Source of the DNA: Epiperipatus broadwayi
Lineage: Eukaryota; Onychophora; Udeonychophora; Euonychophora; Peripatidae
DNA: 64,000 nucleotides
Direction of reading: 5' to 3'
NCBI GenBank assembly: GCA_028023455.1
Contig: JAQFVV010006197.1
Coordinates: forward strand, 16,549,254-16,613,253
Under the pieces are notes generated by a model. The model ran no database searches, was not told where the DNA came from, and worked only from the letters and a program-made list of their open reading frames with translations. A program made the translations under genes and the position numbers. Shown here piece by piece: positions 44,128-55,794 of this stretch; the first letter of the stretch is position 1, and the number at the start of each line of letters is the position of its first letter.

Positions 44128-44305
44128 ATCCCCCCCCCCCCCATAATATATAACAAAATCACAAATCCCACATTTGTTTCTTAGGTCGGGAATATATTCG
44201 ACCAAAGACACTCTATGAGGGCGTGATCATAACTATAATTACAAAATACTCGAATGGCGGTCATTCAATCATTGAAATAATGAATAATAATGGGGGGGGG
44301 GGGAT
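44128..44305. repeat. inverted pair of C13 and G12 tracts, ~178 bp apart
   Basis: A run of 13 C (44130-44142) in the context AT-C13-ATAAT faces a run of 12 G (44292-44303) in the context ATAAT-G12-AT. Together they form an inverted repeat of about 20 bases. The interior is unremarkable, with CpG at GGTCGGG and GGGCGTG. Confidence 0.85.
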
Positions 44306-45789
44306 CATTTTTTTATAGCGTTAATAAAAAAAAACATTAATTTCACCCTACTGGGTGAGATAGTAGACTCATTGCGCTCTACTAATAAATAAATCAAATA
44401 TTTCATAAAATATAATATACATTCTTTAAATTTCACTCAACATATTGGGCATATGCATTTATATTCAAAAAAATGGATGAAACATTAATAACCCTGAGAA
44501 AAGACAAGGAGATTTATTTTAGGGAGATTAAAGAATGGACTCGCAAAATTGAGTTTGATTGGTATATTAATTTAAGTTAAAAAGTAAAGTATAACATATA
44601 AAATAATAACAATAATGGATAATTTTACCACACCAAAGTATGAGAATAAAATAAGTATAATAAAAATTACAGAATGGTTTAGTTAGTTATATAGAGAGTA
44701 GTTAGCACAATTTAGATTATATTAGGCTACAGATCAATGGCTTCAGGCCATTCCTGGAGATTAGAATATATATACAATAGTTAAGGTAGAATAGACATTT
44801 AAATGAGGCTTATGAACAAGTTTAATAAAGCACAGAATATTTTATGGTGGTAATTAGTAATTACCTTTCAATGATTTGGGGATCTGACACATTTACTTCC
44901 CGTGCTTGTATGTGGCAGTCTCTGGAATCCATGGGTATTACTAAATTGATCTGGTAGCAGGTAGCTTTCCTTCAGGGTTCACCATTTCTCCTATAACTTA
45001 GAGCAATCCATCAGTTGGTAATAGCTTAATGGCATTTTTAGCGATGATCTTGAAAGATCGGGAAAAGGGTGGTTCGGTTCCCTCTATTCGAGCGAGCGTC
45101 ATATTAAAATTTTGACTGGTGTGGAGTAAGTTAGCAACACTTTCTTAAAAGAAAACTTTTTTTTTAATATTAATTTTGGTCTTATTTATATACTGCCAGA
45201 TTATTCCAGGAATGCTATTAAGAGTTTTACCTGAGGCAATGGTCATATAGTCTTACCTTACGTAATGGAATGAGACAAAACTATGCTTTTGTTCTGCATT
45301 CATAGAAGATGTAAGTAGTCATTAAGGCTTGAAAATATATTCAAATCTATTTCTAATTTTTGAAATAGGTTTGAACCAATAACTGAAACAAAATAAAATT
45401 TCATTAGTAAGTTTAAATCTGAAACTAAATAATTTTAATTGAAGAAAGCAATTATTATAAAATTCGAATAGTAGATTGCTTCCGCCTATTGCACTATATT
45501 TTCTGTGTACTTTCCAGAATCTTCTCAACATGTTGCATCATCTTTCCCGCCTTTTTTTATTGAAAATAATAAAGAAAATTTTTAAAAAATGACATATATT
45601 ATACAAAATGTTTATAATATTATTAATATACATTCGCACCCATTGTATATATATATATTAACGTACATACATGATTTCTGTTTTAAAATATTAAATAAGA
45701 ATTTGATTACTTAATGATTGTATATATATTTGGCTATATATATAATGTACACATAATAATCAAGCATATGGGGTTGGGTGATAAGTTTG
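44306..45789. other. no supported gene; possible small exon at 45013-45115 listed separately
   Basis: AT-rich, with runs of T and A, and short microsatellite TATATATATATA near 45646. Apart from the segment around 45013-45115 nothing stands out. Confidence 0.5.
45013..45115 (-). other. possible small coding exon, minus strand
   Basis: A short stretch on the minus strand, richer in CpG and GC than its surroundings, reads MTLARIEGTEPPFSRSFK and continues to LLPTDGLL, then stops (about 34 codons from the ATG at 45103). Upstream on the same strand TGCTAACTTACTCCACACCAG has the form of a branch point plus 3' splice site. I recognise no family. It could equally be a chance frame; the evidence is composition and the splice-like signal only. 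Confidence 0.2.
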
Positions 45790-46480
45790 AACCCAGCTGG
45801 GTGGTTGGCTTATATGATGGATCATGAAGCTCAATCTGAATCACAGATTGATTGCTTCAACCCATATTTTTCAACAATTTCAATATCATTATGATTAGTA
45901 GTCAGCATATAAACTTGTATGATTACCAAATCCTTAGAACTTTCATTTATTCTCATCATCATCAGCCCATCATCAAAACAATCAATCTTTGCCACACTAT
46001 TCCAAATTTCCTTTCCAACTGCAATACCAAGTCCATTAATTTGTCTATCACTACCTAATAAAATAACATATCCACTACTTATTTCCCCCACATCCCTCCC
46101 ATCTCTCTTTTCTTAATCCTATGATATCAGTATTATTTATACACAACTCTCTTTTCAAATCTCCCACCCCTTCTCAATGATCTCACATGCCACATGCCAA
46201 TTCTCAATGTGTCTTCTCTCAGTGAATGAACAATATGAGGATTTCACAGATTTAGGACCTGAATAGGCTCATATCTAACTCCTGCTGGTCAAGACATCAA
46301 AGCCATCTTTAGCTAATGTCTCAACACCAAATGTAATGATTCCTCTAGACCTACTTATAATAAAACTGAAGAATTTTAAAGCAAGGTGGTTTCCCATTGT
46401 CTTCTTTGCTATGCAATAACCTCCATAACAGGATTAATTCACTTTCTGAATATTAACAGATGAACACTCTTTTTACATAT
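45790..46480 (-). mobile_element. LINE D, 5' end with apurinic endonuclease start
   Basis: Going down the minus strand from about 46480 there is a leader containing GACAATGGGAAACCACCTT, common before the first frame of RTE-type LINEs. Then LRIGMWHVRSLRRGGRFEK (the T.RIGTWNVRSL entry of the endonuclease, about 46160-46225) follows, and, in another frame, NGLGIAVGKEIWNS and DLVIIQVYMLTTNHND (45831-46091), where VIIQVYAPT is a core endonuclease strand. Only the 5' third is present; it stops near 45790. Truncation at the 3' side is unusual for LINEs and suggests a later break rather than incomplete reverse transcription. Confidence 0.75.
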
Positions 46481-47574
46481 TAAATTCCTTTAACAAATGA
46501 ACATCCATCTACCACTTCCTTTTTATGGTTGTCACCTATAATAATCTTATGCTGACTTTGAAGAATGCTGTTGCTGACCCAGCAACCAGTGGGGTATTGA
46601 TTTATTTAATGGAAGTCAACATTCACCATTATATATACACCATCATAGGAATTTTGGAATTTTATAGGAGTAAACATGTCTCTATCTCCACCACTTCCTG
46701 ATAGTGAATGTTGTCCCATTGTCAGTGACTGCTTATTTATATTACTTTGCTTATTTGCAAAAAACTTTAATATCTGACGGTTATTTCTCTATCTGTAATC
46801 TGGGTACACTCTGGATGACATGGGAACCATGCCCTGTTATCCAATAACCAAGTCACTTTATTATGTTCAATCCAAATTAATAATGATTTCAATATCAATC
46901 TAGGTGGCAGGAGTAATGTCAGTTGACTAATTTCAATTTAGCATGTCAAACTAAGAACTGTACAGATTATAACTTCTCTTATTATATTTTGACCTTTTCC
47001 TAATTTTCTATAGAGATTTAAAAACTTTCCATTGTATCTTCTGTCATGTAAATCCAAGTAATTCTGTCACACGTGTTCCATTTTAAACACCCATCTCTAC
47101 CTTTTTTCTTGTTTTTAATTTTCATTATTTTTCTAATTTTCTCATCCTTTCATTTTTCCTGATTTTTGTAGTTTCTTTTTGCTGGTCTCAATGAGATCGA
47201 CTAGTCCAATATGTGAGATCCAATACTCTCAGTTTTCTCTCTGATATTTTATAAAGACTCAATCACAAAAGATGTTTCTCCATTATAATCACAGGGTTAC
47301 ATATATTCCACTGATTCAATTGTAATTGCAAATCAATTGTCCATCAGTACAGCTCCTTATTTCACATTTTAAGGTAAGTATATCCATCAATATGTCAAGC
47401 TTCTTTATAAAACTGTCTTTTTTCCAGTTTTACTCTGCCAATAAAAATTTTGAAAGCTTATTAAAAAGAATTTGTTATTCTGCTGGTAGTAGATTTTAAA
47501 ATAGAAAATAATTATATATTTTTAACATATTTTAAAACTGAATTTTCTTACTATAAATTTTATGTAATTATTTT

Positions 47575-47644
47575 ACAAATCTACTATTGCAATTAAAATA
47601 CATTTTATGACAAATCTACTATTGCAATTAAAATACACTTTATG
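47575..47644. repeat. 35-bp tandem duplication
   Basis: Two copies starting ACAAATCTACTATTGC, differing at one base (CATTTT against CACTTT). Confidence 0.92.
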
Positions 47645-48221
47645 ACAAAAAAAAAGTTTAATCTAAATTTGAGCAAAACATTACATTTGGAATAAGAAGA
47701 AACTCTGGTTTTTTATATAAAGTAATTTCCATCTAAGAATTAATAATTTTCTATTTGTAGTTCTTTTTTTTTTTTTAAATCGAATCAGTTATTGGAAATT
47801 TAGATGTAAAAATTAAGATTTATGATCAGTTAGTTATTCTTGATTACTAACATCAGACTAGCATGTTTAATAAAATTATTGAATTTATGAGTAACCAAAA
47901 AAAAATAATGGCACTACATAGTAACTACTAAGACTTGGAAATATAGTACTGAAAATCTTGATATATAAAAATTTACCAAGAAATATATTTAGTTTAAATA
48001 TGATTAGAAGCATTAAATGATAATCAATTTTTCTTTGAAAGATTTCGTATTAAATGGGTTTAATGCTTGGGGAATTTTTTTATTTTTTTTTTCCATCTTA
48101 GATAACTTTATTTGCTTGTCGATCTTTTATTATAAAATCTTAATTTAAAAAGTTTTTTTTAATTTTAAGGTGTTAATATTTGAGTACTCTTTAAACACAG
48201 TAAATCCACTAGCATGATCAT

Positions 48222-48251
48222 TATAATAATAATAATAATAATAATAATAAT
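48222..48251. repeat. (ATA)n microsatellite
   Basis: About ten uninterrupted copies of a three-base ATA/TAA unit. Confidence 0.95.
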
Positions 48252-48812
48252 CAAATTTAACATCTTTCTTGCAAATATGTGAGATTGAATTTAATTTCAA
48301 AAACACAACTGTAATTTGTTTTAATTCATTATGCACATTTTTGTGAAAACTATATTTCCATTGTTTGTTGGATATTTTATCAACAATTTTCCTGACATGA
48401 AAATATGCAATCAACCTATTATATGTGTGTTTATGAATTTATGTTTTTAATTTTGTTCCAATTATTTGTTTTTATTTGCTATTGTTTTTTTATTTATGTA
48501 AAATATAATTAAATATATAAATATTTAAAATAAAAAATAAATTAATTATTTTTAAATTGATAATATAAAATGTTTTAAAATGACAAATAAAACTAATGAA
48601 GTAAAAAATATAATTGTTGAAATATTAGACATTATGATTGAATTAAACGATATAGTATCATTGTAATCATATATTTTTATTTTCTGCAGTTTTATTATTA
48701 GTAGTAATGTATTTATTCATTTGTTTATTTATTTTTTAGATAAGTTCAACCAATGCCTTTTCTTCAGATGATCTGAAAAGTGGTAGGATAAAATTTCAAA
48801 TTATTTTATGGT

Positions 48813-49291
48813 AGTTGTGACTTACGCCCTGCGGCCATGTGAGGCACTGTTTCTGGGTCAACACCCAGAAATATTCAGAGTAGGGGGCCAAAAGCAGTGA
48901 TGCAAGTTCAAACCACTAGGTTGCACTGTTCACCATGCGTATGCACAGGAACCTTATGCCAAGTAGATACCAGCTCTATCGCCCACTTGGTGGTGCTAAT
49001 TGCCATGCATAAGCACATTTAACTTACATCATCTGCTACCAGCAATCTAGCCCAGTATGTGGTGCTGTTTCTCCATGCTACACACAGAAAAACATCATTT
49101 GTTAGAGATATTGATACCCACTTAAGGGCTGGCAGCTAGTTGGCATAAGGTTCCTGGGTATATGCATGCTGAACAGTGCCACCTAGCAGTTTGAACTTGG
49201 ATCACTGCTTTTGGCCCCCTACTCTGAATACTTCTGTGTGTTGACACAGAAAGAGTGCCTCGTGCGGCCACAATGAGCTTAAGTCACAACT
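48813..49291. mobile_element. 479-bp foldback/MITE-like element with ~150-bp TIRs
   Basis: The left arm (48813-48962) and right arm (49140-49291) are inverted copies, starting AGTTGTGACTTA and sharing TATTCAGAGTAGGGGGCC and CAGGAACCTTATGCCA, with scattered mismatches. The interior holds further short repeats of TGGTGCT. GC content is clearly higher than the flanks. No open frame. I could not define a target duplication, partly because the right flank carries a 58-bp duplication beginning inside the TIR. Confidence 0.88.
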
Positions 49292-49399
49292 GTCCATTAA
49301 ATTGAATCAATAAAAAAATGTATTCTGCATTTCTAGAGTTATCACAACTACTCATTAAATTGAATCAATAAAAAAATATATTCTGCATTTCTAGAGTGC
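49284..49399. repeat. 58-bp tandem duplication at the right end of the MITE
   Basis: Units 49284-49341 and 49342-49399 (TCACAACT... ATTAAATTGAATCAATAA) differ at about five bases. Unit one includes the last bases of the foldback element. Confidence 0.9.
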
Positions 49400-49917
49400 T
49401 AAATAAAAATAATTATTTAGCAAATAAAATAGTTGATAGTGTATTCGGTCCATCTAACATTCACTGATCCATTTATTCATCAATCACTCAAAATGTATTT
49501 AAATTTGTCATCATAAGACATTTATTGTAAATTTAAATATTTTACTATAAAACATAATATTCTGTATTTTAATTAAGTATACAAAGGAAAAATGAAGTTG
49601 TAAGATGGCACAAACATACATGCAAACACATATACTCTGCACTATAAGTACTAAACCAATCTGGCCAAAATAGAATCCTATCTGACCATGAGTCAAATAT
49701 ACTGTACTAACTATGCTAGGGACTGGAGTATCAATAAACTAATAAATCAGAAAATCACTAAACAAATATCAACCACTGTCTTACAGATTCATAAGACAAC
49801 TCTGTACCAACTCAACCTATACACCAACAATTTTTGTGGCAAGCCATTCACCTTTCTATCATTAAATACCCTTCAAAAAAATATTAAATGTCTTAAAACT
49901 TCCAAATAATATCTGCA

Positions 49918-50079
49918 AGTACTTTCTAAATACGGTTTTGGATTATTAATGAAAAAGTTTTAAAAGTTCAGGTTATTTTTTTTTTTTAGTTAAATGCAAT
50001 TGGCTAACTAGAAAAAAGAAATAACCTGAAATTTTAAAACTTTTTCATTGATAATCCAAAACCTTATTTAGAAAGTATT
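49918..50079. mobile_element. 162-bp hairpin MITE
   Basis: Arms 49918-49987 and 50012-50079 are inverted copies (TACTTTCTAAATA, GGTTTTGGATTAT, AATGAAAAAGTTTTAAAA, TTCAGGTTATTT) with about five mismatches. The loop contains TAGTTA and TAACTA, extending the fold. No frame inside. Confidence 0.88.
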
Positions 50080-50375
50080 CTTTAAGTTCTGGTGTATTTA
50101 CAAATGCATTTATTGATGTATTACCATGCAGAATGTAAAGTTGTAAGACATTTAGCTGTTACTGATACAGTGCTATCTACTTAAAATTTGTTCCTTGTGC
50201 CTATTCAGAAAGTCACAATATATATATATATGTGTATGAAAGGAGACTCTTTGATTCCTCTTGGAGGCCTTAAAGGAACTGAGCTGAATAAATTCCTAAT
50301 GTCTACTCCATACATTATTGTCATTGCAGCTGTTATTACTATATGATTATTTATTTAGCATATGAACATGGATGG

Positions 50376-51323
50376 TGCTGTATCCAACTATGGGCTTTCA
50401 GCAAACAAATATACGATTAACTTGGCAGATTACAGCACATATATATTTAGCAATAGCAATTTATTAACAATTAAGAAAAATATAAACTCTGCATTTGAGC
50501 GAGGCTAGTATACAGGTTAATTACTGAATAGCAAATAATATTTTATACAGTTTAGATAAGCTATTATTTACTTTACCTTCACTATCATCTTTATAATACA
50601 ACCCTCTAAGAGCCTCTTGAGGCATTCAAAATAATAATAAGACCAAGATGATCTGTTAAAAGTACTAGTCAGCTTAGTGACCTACAGGAGCTGAGATCCT
50701 CAGAATGAAGTCCTCTGATGATAATATGCTGCTCTATAACTCATGGAACAATAACAGTAACAACAATCACAGAAAAAGTCCCCAGTCCTTTTTTTCTTTT
50801 ATCAATTTATAACCCCTCTCTTTTTTGTTTCCTTATCTTTTTCCTGGAGTATTTTTACTTCTGCTTTGTTCCTGTACAATGAAATTTATCTTAGGAATTT
50901 ATTTCTATATATGGTAAGGTTTTAGGTCTATACAATCAATTAGTCTTAGGAATTTATTTCCATATCTGTAAGGTTTTTAGATCGATACAATTAATTAGTG
51001 TCTTAGAAATTCATTTCCATATAAGGTAATTTATAAGGTCTATTCAGTCAATTAATATATACAAGTCTATGTTTTTATTTTAACTTCGTTTAATTTGAAC
51101 ATTTCTTTTCAATGATTTATTTCCATATCTTTAAGGTTTTAGATCGATACAATTAATTAGTGTCTTAGAAATTCATTTCCATAGAAGGTAATTTATAAGG
51201 TCTATTCAGTTAATTAATATATACAAGTCTATGTTTTTATTTTAACTTTGTTTATTTGAACATTTCTTTTCAAGATATATTTAGCAGCATTCTTAAGTTT
51301 AAAATATTATTTAATATTTTGCA
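50376..51323 (-). repeat. 3' LTR of gypsy 4 with internal 163-bp duplication
   Basis: 948 bp, matching 55795-56552 with substitutions and a tandem duplication 50951-51113 / 51114-51278 absent from the other LTR. The minus-strand polypurine tract AAGAAAAGGAA lies just outside its right edge at 51324-51334. The two LTRs have diverged visibly, so insertion is old. Confidence 0.88.
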
Positions 51324-51943
51324 TTCCTTTTCTTACTCCAGAAAATTGTTTAAGCTTGTGTATAGTCATTGAATCTTGCCGGTCTCCATATCTGATGTCA
51401 GGATCTGGGTGATCTAGTTATTAACCTGATTGAATTTGGTATTGATTCCAGTTCCTGTTCCTTTCTTCTGGATTCCACATCACAGCTTTCTGGTTTTTCT
51501 TTTCATCCATGATACATATTCCATGTAGTGTTAGTTCAGCTGTGTCATGTACTTCTTGACTTCATCTTTTGGCATGGGCATTGGAATTGCCAATCCTCTT
51601 CAAATCATCGATGGACATGATTTACATATCTTTTGTATGTTGTCCTTTACTGTACTTGGATGATTGCTATTGTTTTGATAACATTTTTGTGATTACTTCT
51701 TTAACCCATTTCTTCCGGATTATGTCTCGAGCCCAAATTCTGTACCTTTTATATATATTTTTCGGTCCATTATTTGTACTTTTTCATTTTTTTGCTCTAT
51801 TTTATCAGACACACTTGGAAGTAAAAGTGATAATTTAACTTGCAGTTTTCTTCATACCAACAGTTTTATCAGAGATTTCCCTGTAGCTGTTGATGGGGTA
51901 GAGTGTTGATGCATCATAGCATTATATATTGCTTGCTGCATAC

Positions 51944-52950
51944 TCATGTTTTTGACTTCTTGAGAGCTTTTCTTATCTGTACAGCCTTTTCAGTAAGGCC
52001 ATTTGATTCTGGGTGATATGGGAGTATACAAATGTGGTTAATGCCATTTGTCAATAAAATAGTTTTCCATTTCTTGCATGGTGAATCCAGTGCCTTTGTC
52101 AGATATGATGGACTGTGGCAAGAAAACAGCATTTAAATTTTCAATCGTTTATCTTATACTCATATCCTTTACAATATGATACTCTCCCACTTGGAATATG
52201 CATCTATGAATATAAGCAGTATCTTGCCTTTTATTGAGCCTGCATGGTAATTGTGCACTCTCTGCCAGGCTTCTGTTGCTATTTGTAATGGATCATATTG
52301 TTTTGTCTTCATATTAGTTTCAGATTGACAGACCATGCTTTTTTATGTATTGCTCAATGTCTGATGTTAATTTTGGCCACCAGATGTAGCTATGAGCTAA
52401 TGTTTTGGTAATACATCACATCACATCACTACCGTATGGAGAATTTGTAAAGAAGTAATAGAAAATATTAGGCATCTTTTAATTGAATGTAAATGCTTGA
52501 AAACAGAAAGGCCACATATAATGAAGTTATGGAAGAATAAATATGAAAAAAGTGATTATACAGAAATTGGATTATTGGTTTTTATGCTGGATTTGGGAAA
52601 AGGTAAGGGGGATTTAGATATAAAGGTCATAGAGTTGACAAAGATTATGTTGTTGAAATGGTATGGAGCAGAATATGGGAAAACTTAGACTGGGGAATGG
52701 AAAATAAAGTAGCTAACAGGTTTCTCTGGGCATAATTGTTGAGAGATTCTTGACTCCATTTAAGGAGAAGATACAGTACATCACATCACACAATTATGGA
52801 ATAACCTTCATATAAAAGCTTTAAAACTTGTTGTCTACCTTCCATTGGTATCCCATTAGTATTCACCCTTTACAAGAAGATACTTTCTCACAGTTTGTCC
52901 AGAATCCTGTGGCTACACATTGCAGCTTCAACTCCAGCTATTCCATTCTT
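51944..52950 (-). pseudogene. integrase remnant with LINE insertion (gypsy 4)
   Basis: The minus strand reads TLAHSYIWWPKLTSDIEQ and YIKKHGLSI (zinc-binding region, about 52330-52410), broken text over the first Asp, and from 52132 the run SYLTKALDSPCKKW, GINHICILPYHPESNGLTEK and AVQIRKALKK, with the catalytic Glu in the usual APYHP.SNG..E.AVQ setting. A LINE fragment interrupts the zinc-binding domain at 52425-52776. Confidence 0.85.
52425..52776 (+). mobile_element. 5'-truncated LINE tail (LINE M) with 13-bp TSD
   Basis: Plus-strand coding sense reads CKEVIENIRHLLIECKCLKT (a C...H....C.C-type knuckle like those ending LINE RT proteins), then MKLWKNKYEKSD and more to GAEYGKT at 52688. It is flanked by TACATCACATCAC at 52412-52424 and 52777-52789. 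It lies opposite in orientation to gypsy 4, which still reads through once the block and one duplicate are set aside. Only the last ~350 bp of the LINE were inserted. Confidence 0.7.
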
Positions 52951-53022
52951 TATCTACTCCATAAGCAGTTGGAAGCCTTTGTCATCTTTTGTCCAACTCA
53001 CTATTTTTTACTGTTTAGGATA

Positions 53023-53400
53023 TCAGCACATCAATGTGGAATTTGTTTCCATCTCCATGATGCTTGTTTTTTTATCTGGGATCCGGGACAGAGCTTCAGC
53101 AAGTGAAATTTCTTTGCCCTTCTTATTTTCTAGCTTGTAAACATAAGATGACAAGATGTTTCTCCAGCACATCATGCATGGTATTAAATGTTCAGGTACT
53201 GAATTGTCATGTCCCAGAATCCCTAGTAATGGTTTGTGGTCAGTTATTATTTGAACCAGTCTGTTGAAAATATATTGATGAAATTTTTTCAAACCGAAGG
53301 TAATAGCTAAAGCTTCTTTATTGAAATGACCAATTTCTCTCTGCTTTTGAGAGCATACATAATCCATATGTAATGGGCCATTTCTCTTTATAACATGGGT
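53023..53400 (-). pseudogene. RNase H remnant and tether (gypsy 4)
   Basis: An open run of 114 codons reads QREIGHFNKEALAITFGLKK (Glu kept), VQIITDHKPLLGILG (Asp kept), then PEHLIPCMMCWRNILSSYVY and ISLAEALSRIP (the LADALSR tether). The first Asp of the site (TDAS) lies upstream in broken sequence. The run is otherwise very close to the standard gypsy sequence. Confidence 0.87.
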
Positions 53401-53743
53401 GAGAGAGAACCACCCCTACCCCACACTCTGATGCATACATGGTTAAACACAGTTCCAAATTACTATTTAAGTATATTAACAATTTGTTAGATGATTAGGT
53501 CTGTAGTTTTATTAAATGCTTTATCATGAATTTCCAATCATTGCCATTTTTGATCTTTTCTCAGTAAGTTATACAATGTTTTTGTTATGTGTGCTTTATT
53601 CTCTAAAAAAGCTCAAAAAAATTTATTATTCCTAAATACGCCTACAGTTGTTTAAGTTTTTAGGCTTCATCATATTTTTCACTGCTCTAACTTTCTCAGA
53701 TGCTAGTTTCTTCCCTTATCACAAATTATGTGGCCAAGAAAAA

Positions 53744-54350
53744 TCAATTCTTTTGCATGCCATATGCTCTTTTTTTTAGTGTGTTTAATTTTAGTCCAAT
53801 TTTGTTTAATTTTTTACATACAGTAAACAGCTTTTTACACAGCATCTTTTTATAGTTAGCTATGATGAGTATATCATCAAAATAAAAAATAACCCCCTCC
53901 AGCCCTTGGAGCAATGTGTCAATTTTTGCTTGGAAAATGTTAGGGGCTGTTGACATGCCAAACAGTAAATGATTGCATTTAAATAATCCCATCGATATTG
54001 TCAAATTTAATATTTCTGCTGATTTATCTGTCACCTGTATCTGAGGAAGTGTGGAATTTAAGTCCAATTTTGTGAAATGTGGGGCATTTTGAAGACTGGC
54101 TAATACTTCACTCACATGGGATATGCTCCCCTGTTCAGATATTTATTTACAGTTACTCTGTAATCATCACAGTCTAATTTTGCCATTTGGCTTGGTTATC
54201 ACCACTACAGACATGACCCAATTCAAGGTTTTAATTGGCATTAATATGCCCATAACAACAATGTCTTTAGTTTTTCTACCATTTTCTTTTTTTGAGCGAA
54301 TGGTATTTTTCATGGTTTACACACAACCAGTCTCACCAAGTTCATATTAA
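53744..54350 (-). pseudogene. reverse transcriptase remnant (gypsy 4)
   Basis: Minus-strand motifs are VVVITKPNGK and DCDDYRVTVNKYL (about 54150-54210), then an open run from 54115: ASLQNAPHFTKLDLNSTLPQ (motif A, Asp present), LFGMSTAPNIFQAKID (motif B, FG..SAP type), LEGVIFYFDDILI (motif C, both Asp) and KLNKIGLKLN. Frames upstream of 54115 are broken. The catalytic Asp triad is visible within one run. Confidence 0.88.
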
Positions 54351-54629
54351 TTAAATCCAAATTCTTCATTAAACAAGTCAAGGTATTTCTATGCCATTTC
54401 TTGTTCCAGAGATATTTTTTAATAATGTTAATTTGTATATCTAGTTTGTTAAACCACTTCCTCCAAACTATGGGACAGATCTTCCTAATATGTACAGGGA
54501 TAGATTCACATTTTTTCCACAGTGGTTAATAGGCACTATCACACAGTCTATTAATTTAAACATGTTTCTTGTTTACATCATGCACCCTAATGTTTATTTA
54601 TTTTATGTTTGGTGTTGGCCAAGGCAGTG

Positions 54630-54710
54630 ACACCCAATCAGTGAGTGACATCAGAGAAATACCTGACCCACTATAAATTTTCCATTGACCATTCTTTGCC
54701 ACAAAGTCTC
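54630..54710 (-). pseudogene. protease active-site remnant (gypsy 4)
   Basis: The phrase WKIYSGSGISLMS corresponds to ME.DSGSG.S.MS; the catalytic Asp reads Tyr. Position between zinc knuckle and RT supports the call. Confidence 0.5.
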
Positions 54711-54779
54711 AGCTTCATCATAAATTGATTTGGGTACCTATGTTTTTAATCATATGGTACCCTTCCTTATTTTCTTGTA

Positions 54780-54880
54780 TAGGTGATTTACTTTTGCGTT
54801 TCCAGTTACCTTCTTGTTTGCAAACATGTGCTAAATGCCCCTTTTTTTTCTGCATTTAAAGCACGACTCTTTAAGCCACC
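54780..54880 (-). pseudogene. zinc knuckle of gag (gypsy 4)
   Basis: The minus strand reads CFKCRKK, then, after a one-base insertion in an A-run, GHLAHVCKQEG: a CCHC knuckle (C-x2-C-x3-G-H-x4-C) split by the frameshift. All four metal ligands remain. It lies where nucleocapsid is expected between capsid and protease. Confidence 0.75.
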
Positions 54881-55179
54881 TAGATTCTTTTACATGGCTC
54901 TTTTACCGCAACAAAACATGTTACTCTTTCTTACCTTTTTCAGCTTTCAGCAGCCCCGACTTTTCCTGTTTTGTTTTAAACACACTTGTTCTAGGGTTTT
55001 CATCCTTTTAGTGCTAAAACCTGAGCCTGTTCTAGCGTTAACTTGTATGCTATGCCTTTCTTAATGACCATCTTATATATAATTCTCAGATTCCATGAAA
55101 AATTGTCTGAGCTGCATATCAGACATTCTCCATAGTAACTGGTCCATGAGTATTTCATCCATGAACTCACCATACTGAC

Positions 55180-55501
55180 CACCTTTGGTCAATTTCTAAG
55201 AGCTGCATTATACTCTTTAATTTTCTCATTCACTAGCTGCTTCCTTCTTCACAAAGTTAAGCAAGCTATGTGCCATGATGGACAAGGGCTGAAATGGTCG
55301 CTTAATTTGTCAATAAGATTCTCATACTTTATTTCTTTTGTAATAAGCAAGTCAAATAATCCATTTACTACTTCTATTACTTTAATATCCATGAAACACA
55401 TGACTGCTACTTTCCTTTTATTATCCTCAATGCCATTCAATGTAAGAAGTTTTTACTTTCCTTTTATTATCCTCAATGCCATTCAATGTAAAGAAGTTTT
55501 G
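55180..55501 (-). pseudogene. gag capsid remnant (gypsy 4)
   Basis: The minus strand from 55440 reads MNGIEDNKRKVAVMCFMDIK, then DLLITKEIKYENLIDKLSDHF, matching the capsid of Mag-like gypsy elements (pattern of K+ A.LL...G......L / Y..L...L..HF). A 46-bp tandem duplication (55409-55454 and 55455-55501) repeats the sequence under the first phrase. Frames break at both ends. Confidence 0.75.
55409..55501. repeat. 46-bp tandem duplication in gag (gypsy 4)
   Basis: Units 55409-55454 and 55455-55501 differ by one inserted A. Both carry TTATCCTCAATGCCATTCAA. Confidence 0.93.
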
Positions 55502-55794
55502 TAACTGTAATATACAGCAGCCATTCAAATGTACTGCTAATCTCAAATTCAGTTATACTATTCTGCTAAAAAACATTCATGACTGGTTACTGAACAATTA
55601 ATCTTACTACTAACTTCAATGATTATCATTCTGTACTTTTCTCCCTAAGTTCAAAAACCTGAATACCAAAAGCTTGCTAATGGCTTAAAACTCATTTCCT
55701 ATTTCTCTAGGTTCAAGCAACAGTTATGCCAATAATTTGGCTTTTTGATTTATTCACTATTCACAGGTTTGATGCAACTGTGCCAATAGTTTAT

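Larger units (their letters stand above)
46481..48812. other. AT-rich, no supported gene
   Basis: No element recognised. Contains a 35-bp tandem duplication (47575-47609 and 47610-47644, one difference) and an ATA microsatellite at 48222-48251. Confidence 0.55.

Noticed and set aside
54783-55064. 93-codon plus-strand frame
   Set aside because: Antisense to the gag zinc-knuckle region of gypsy 4.
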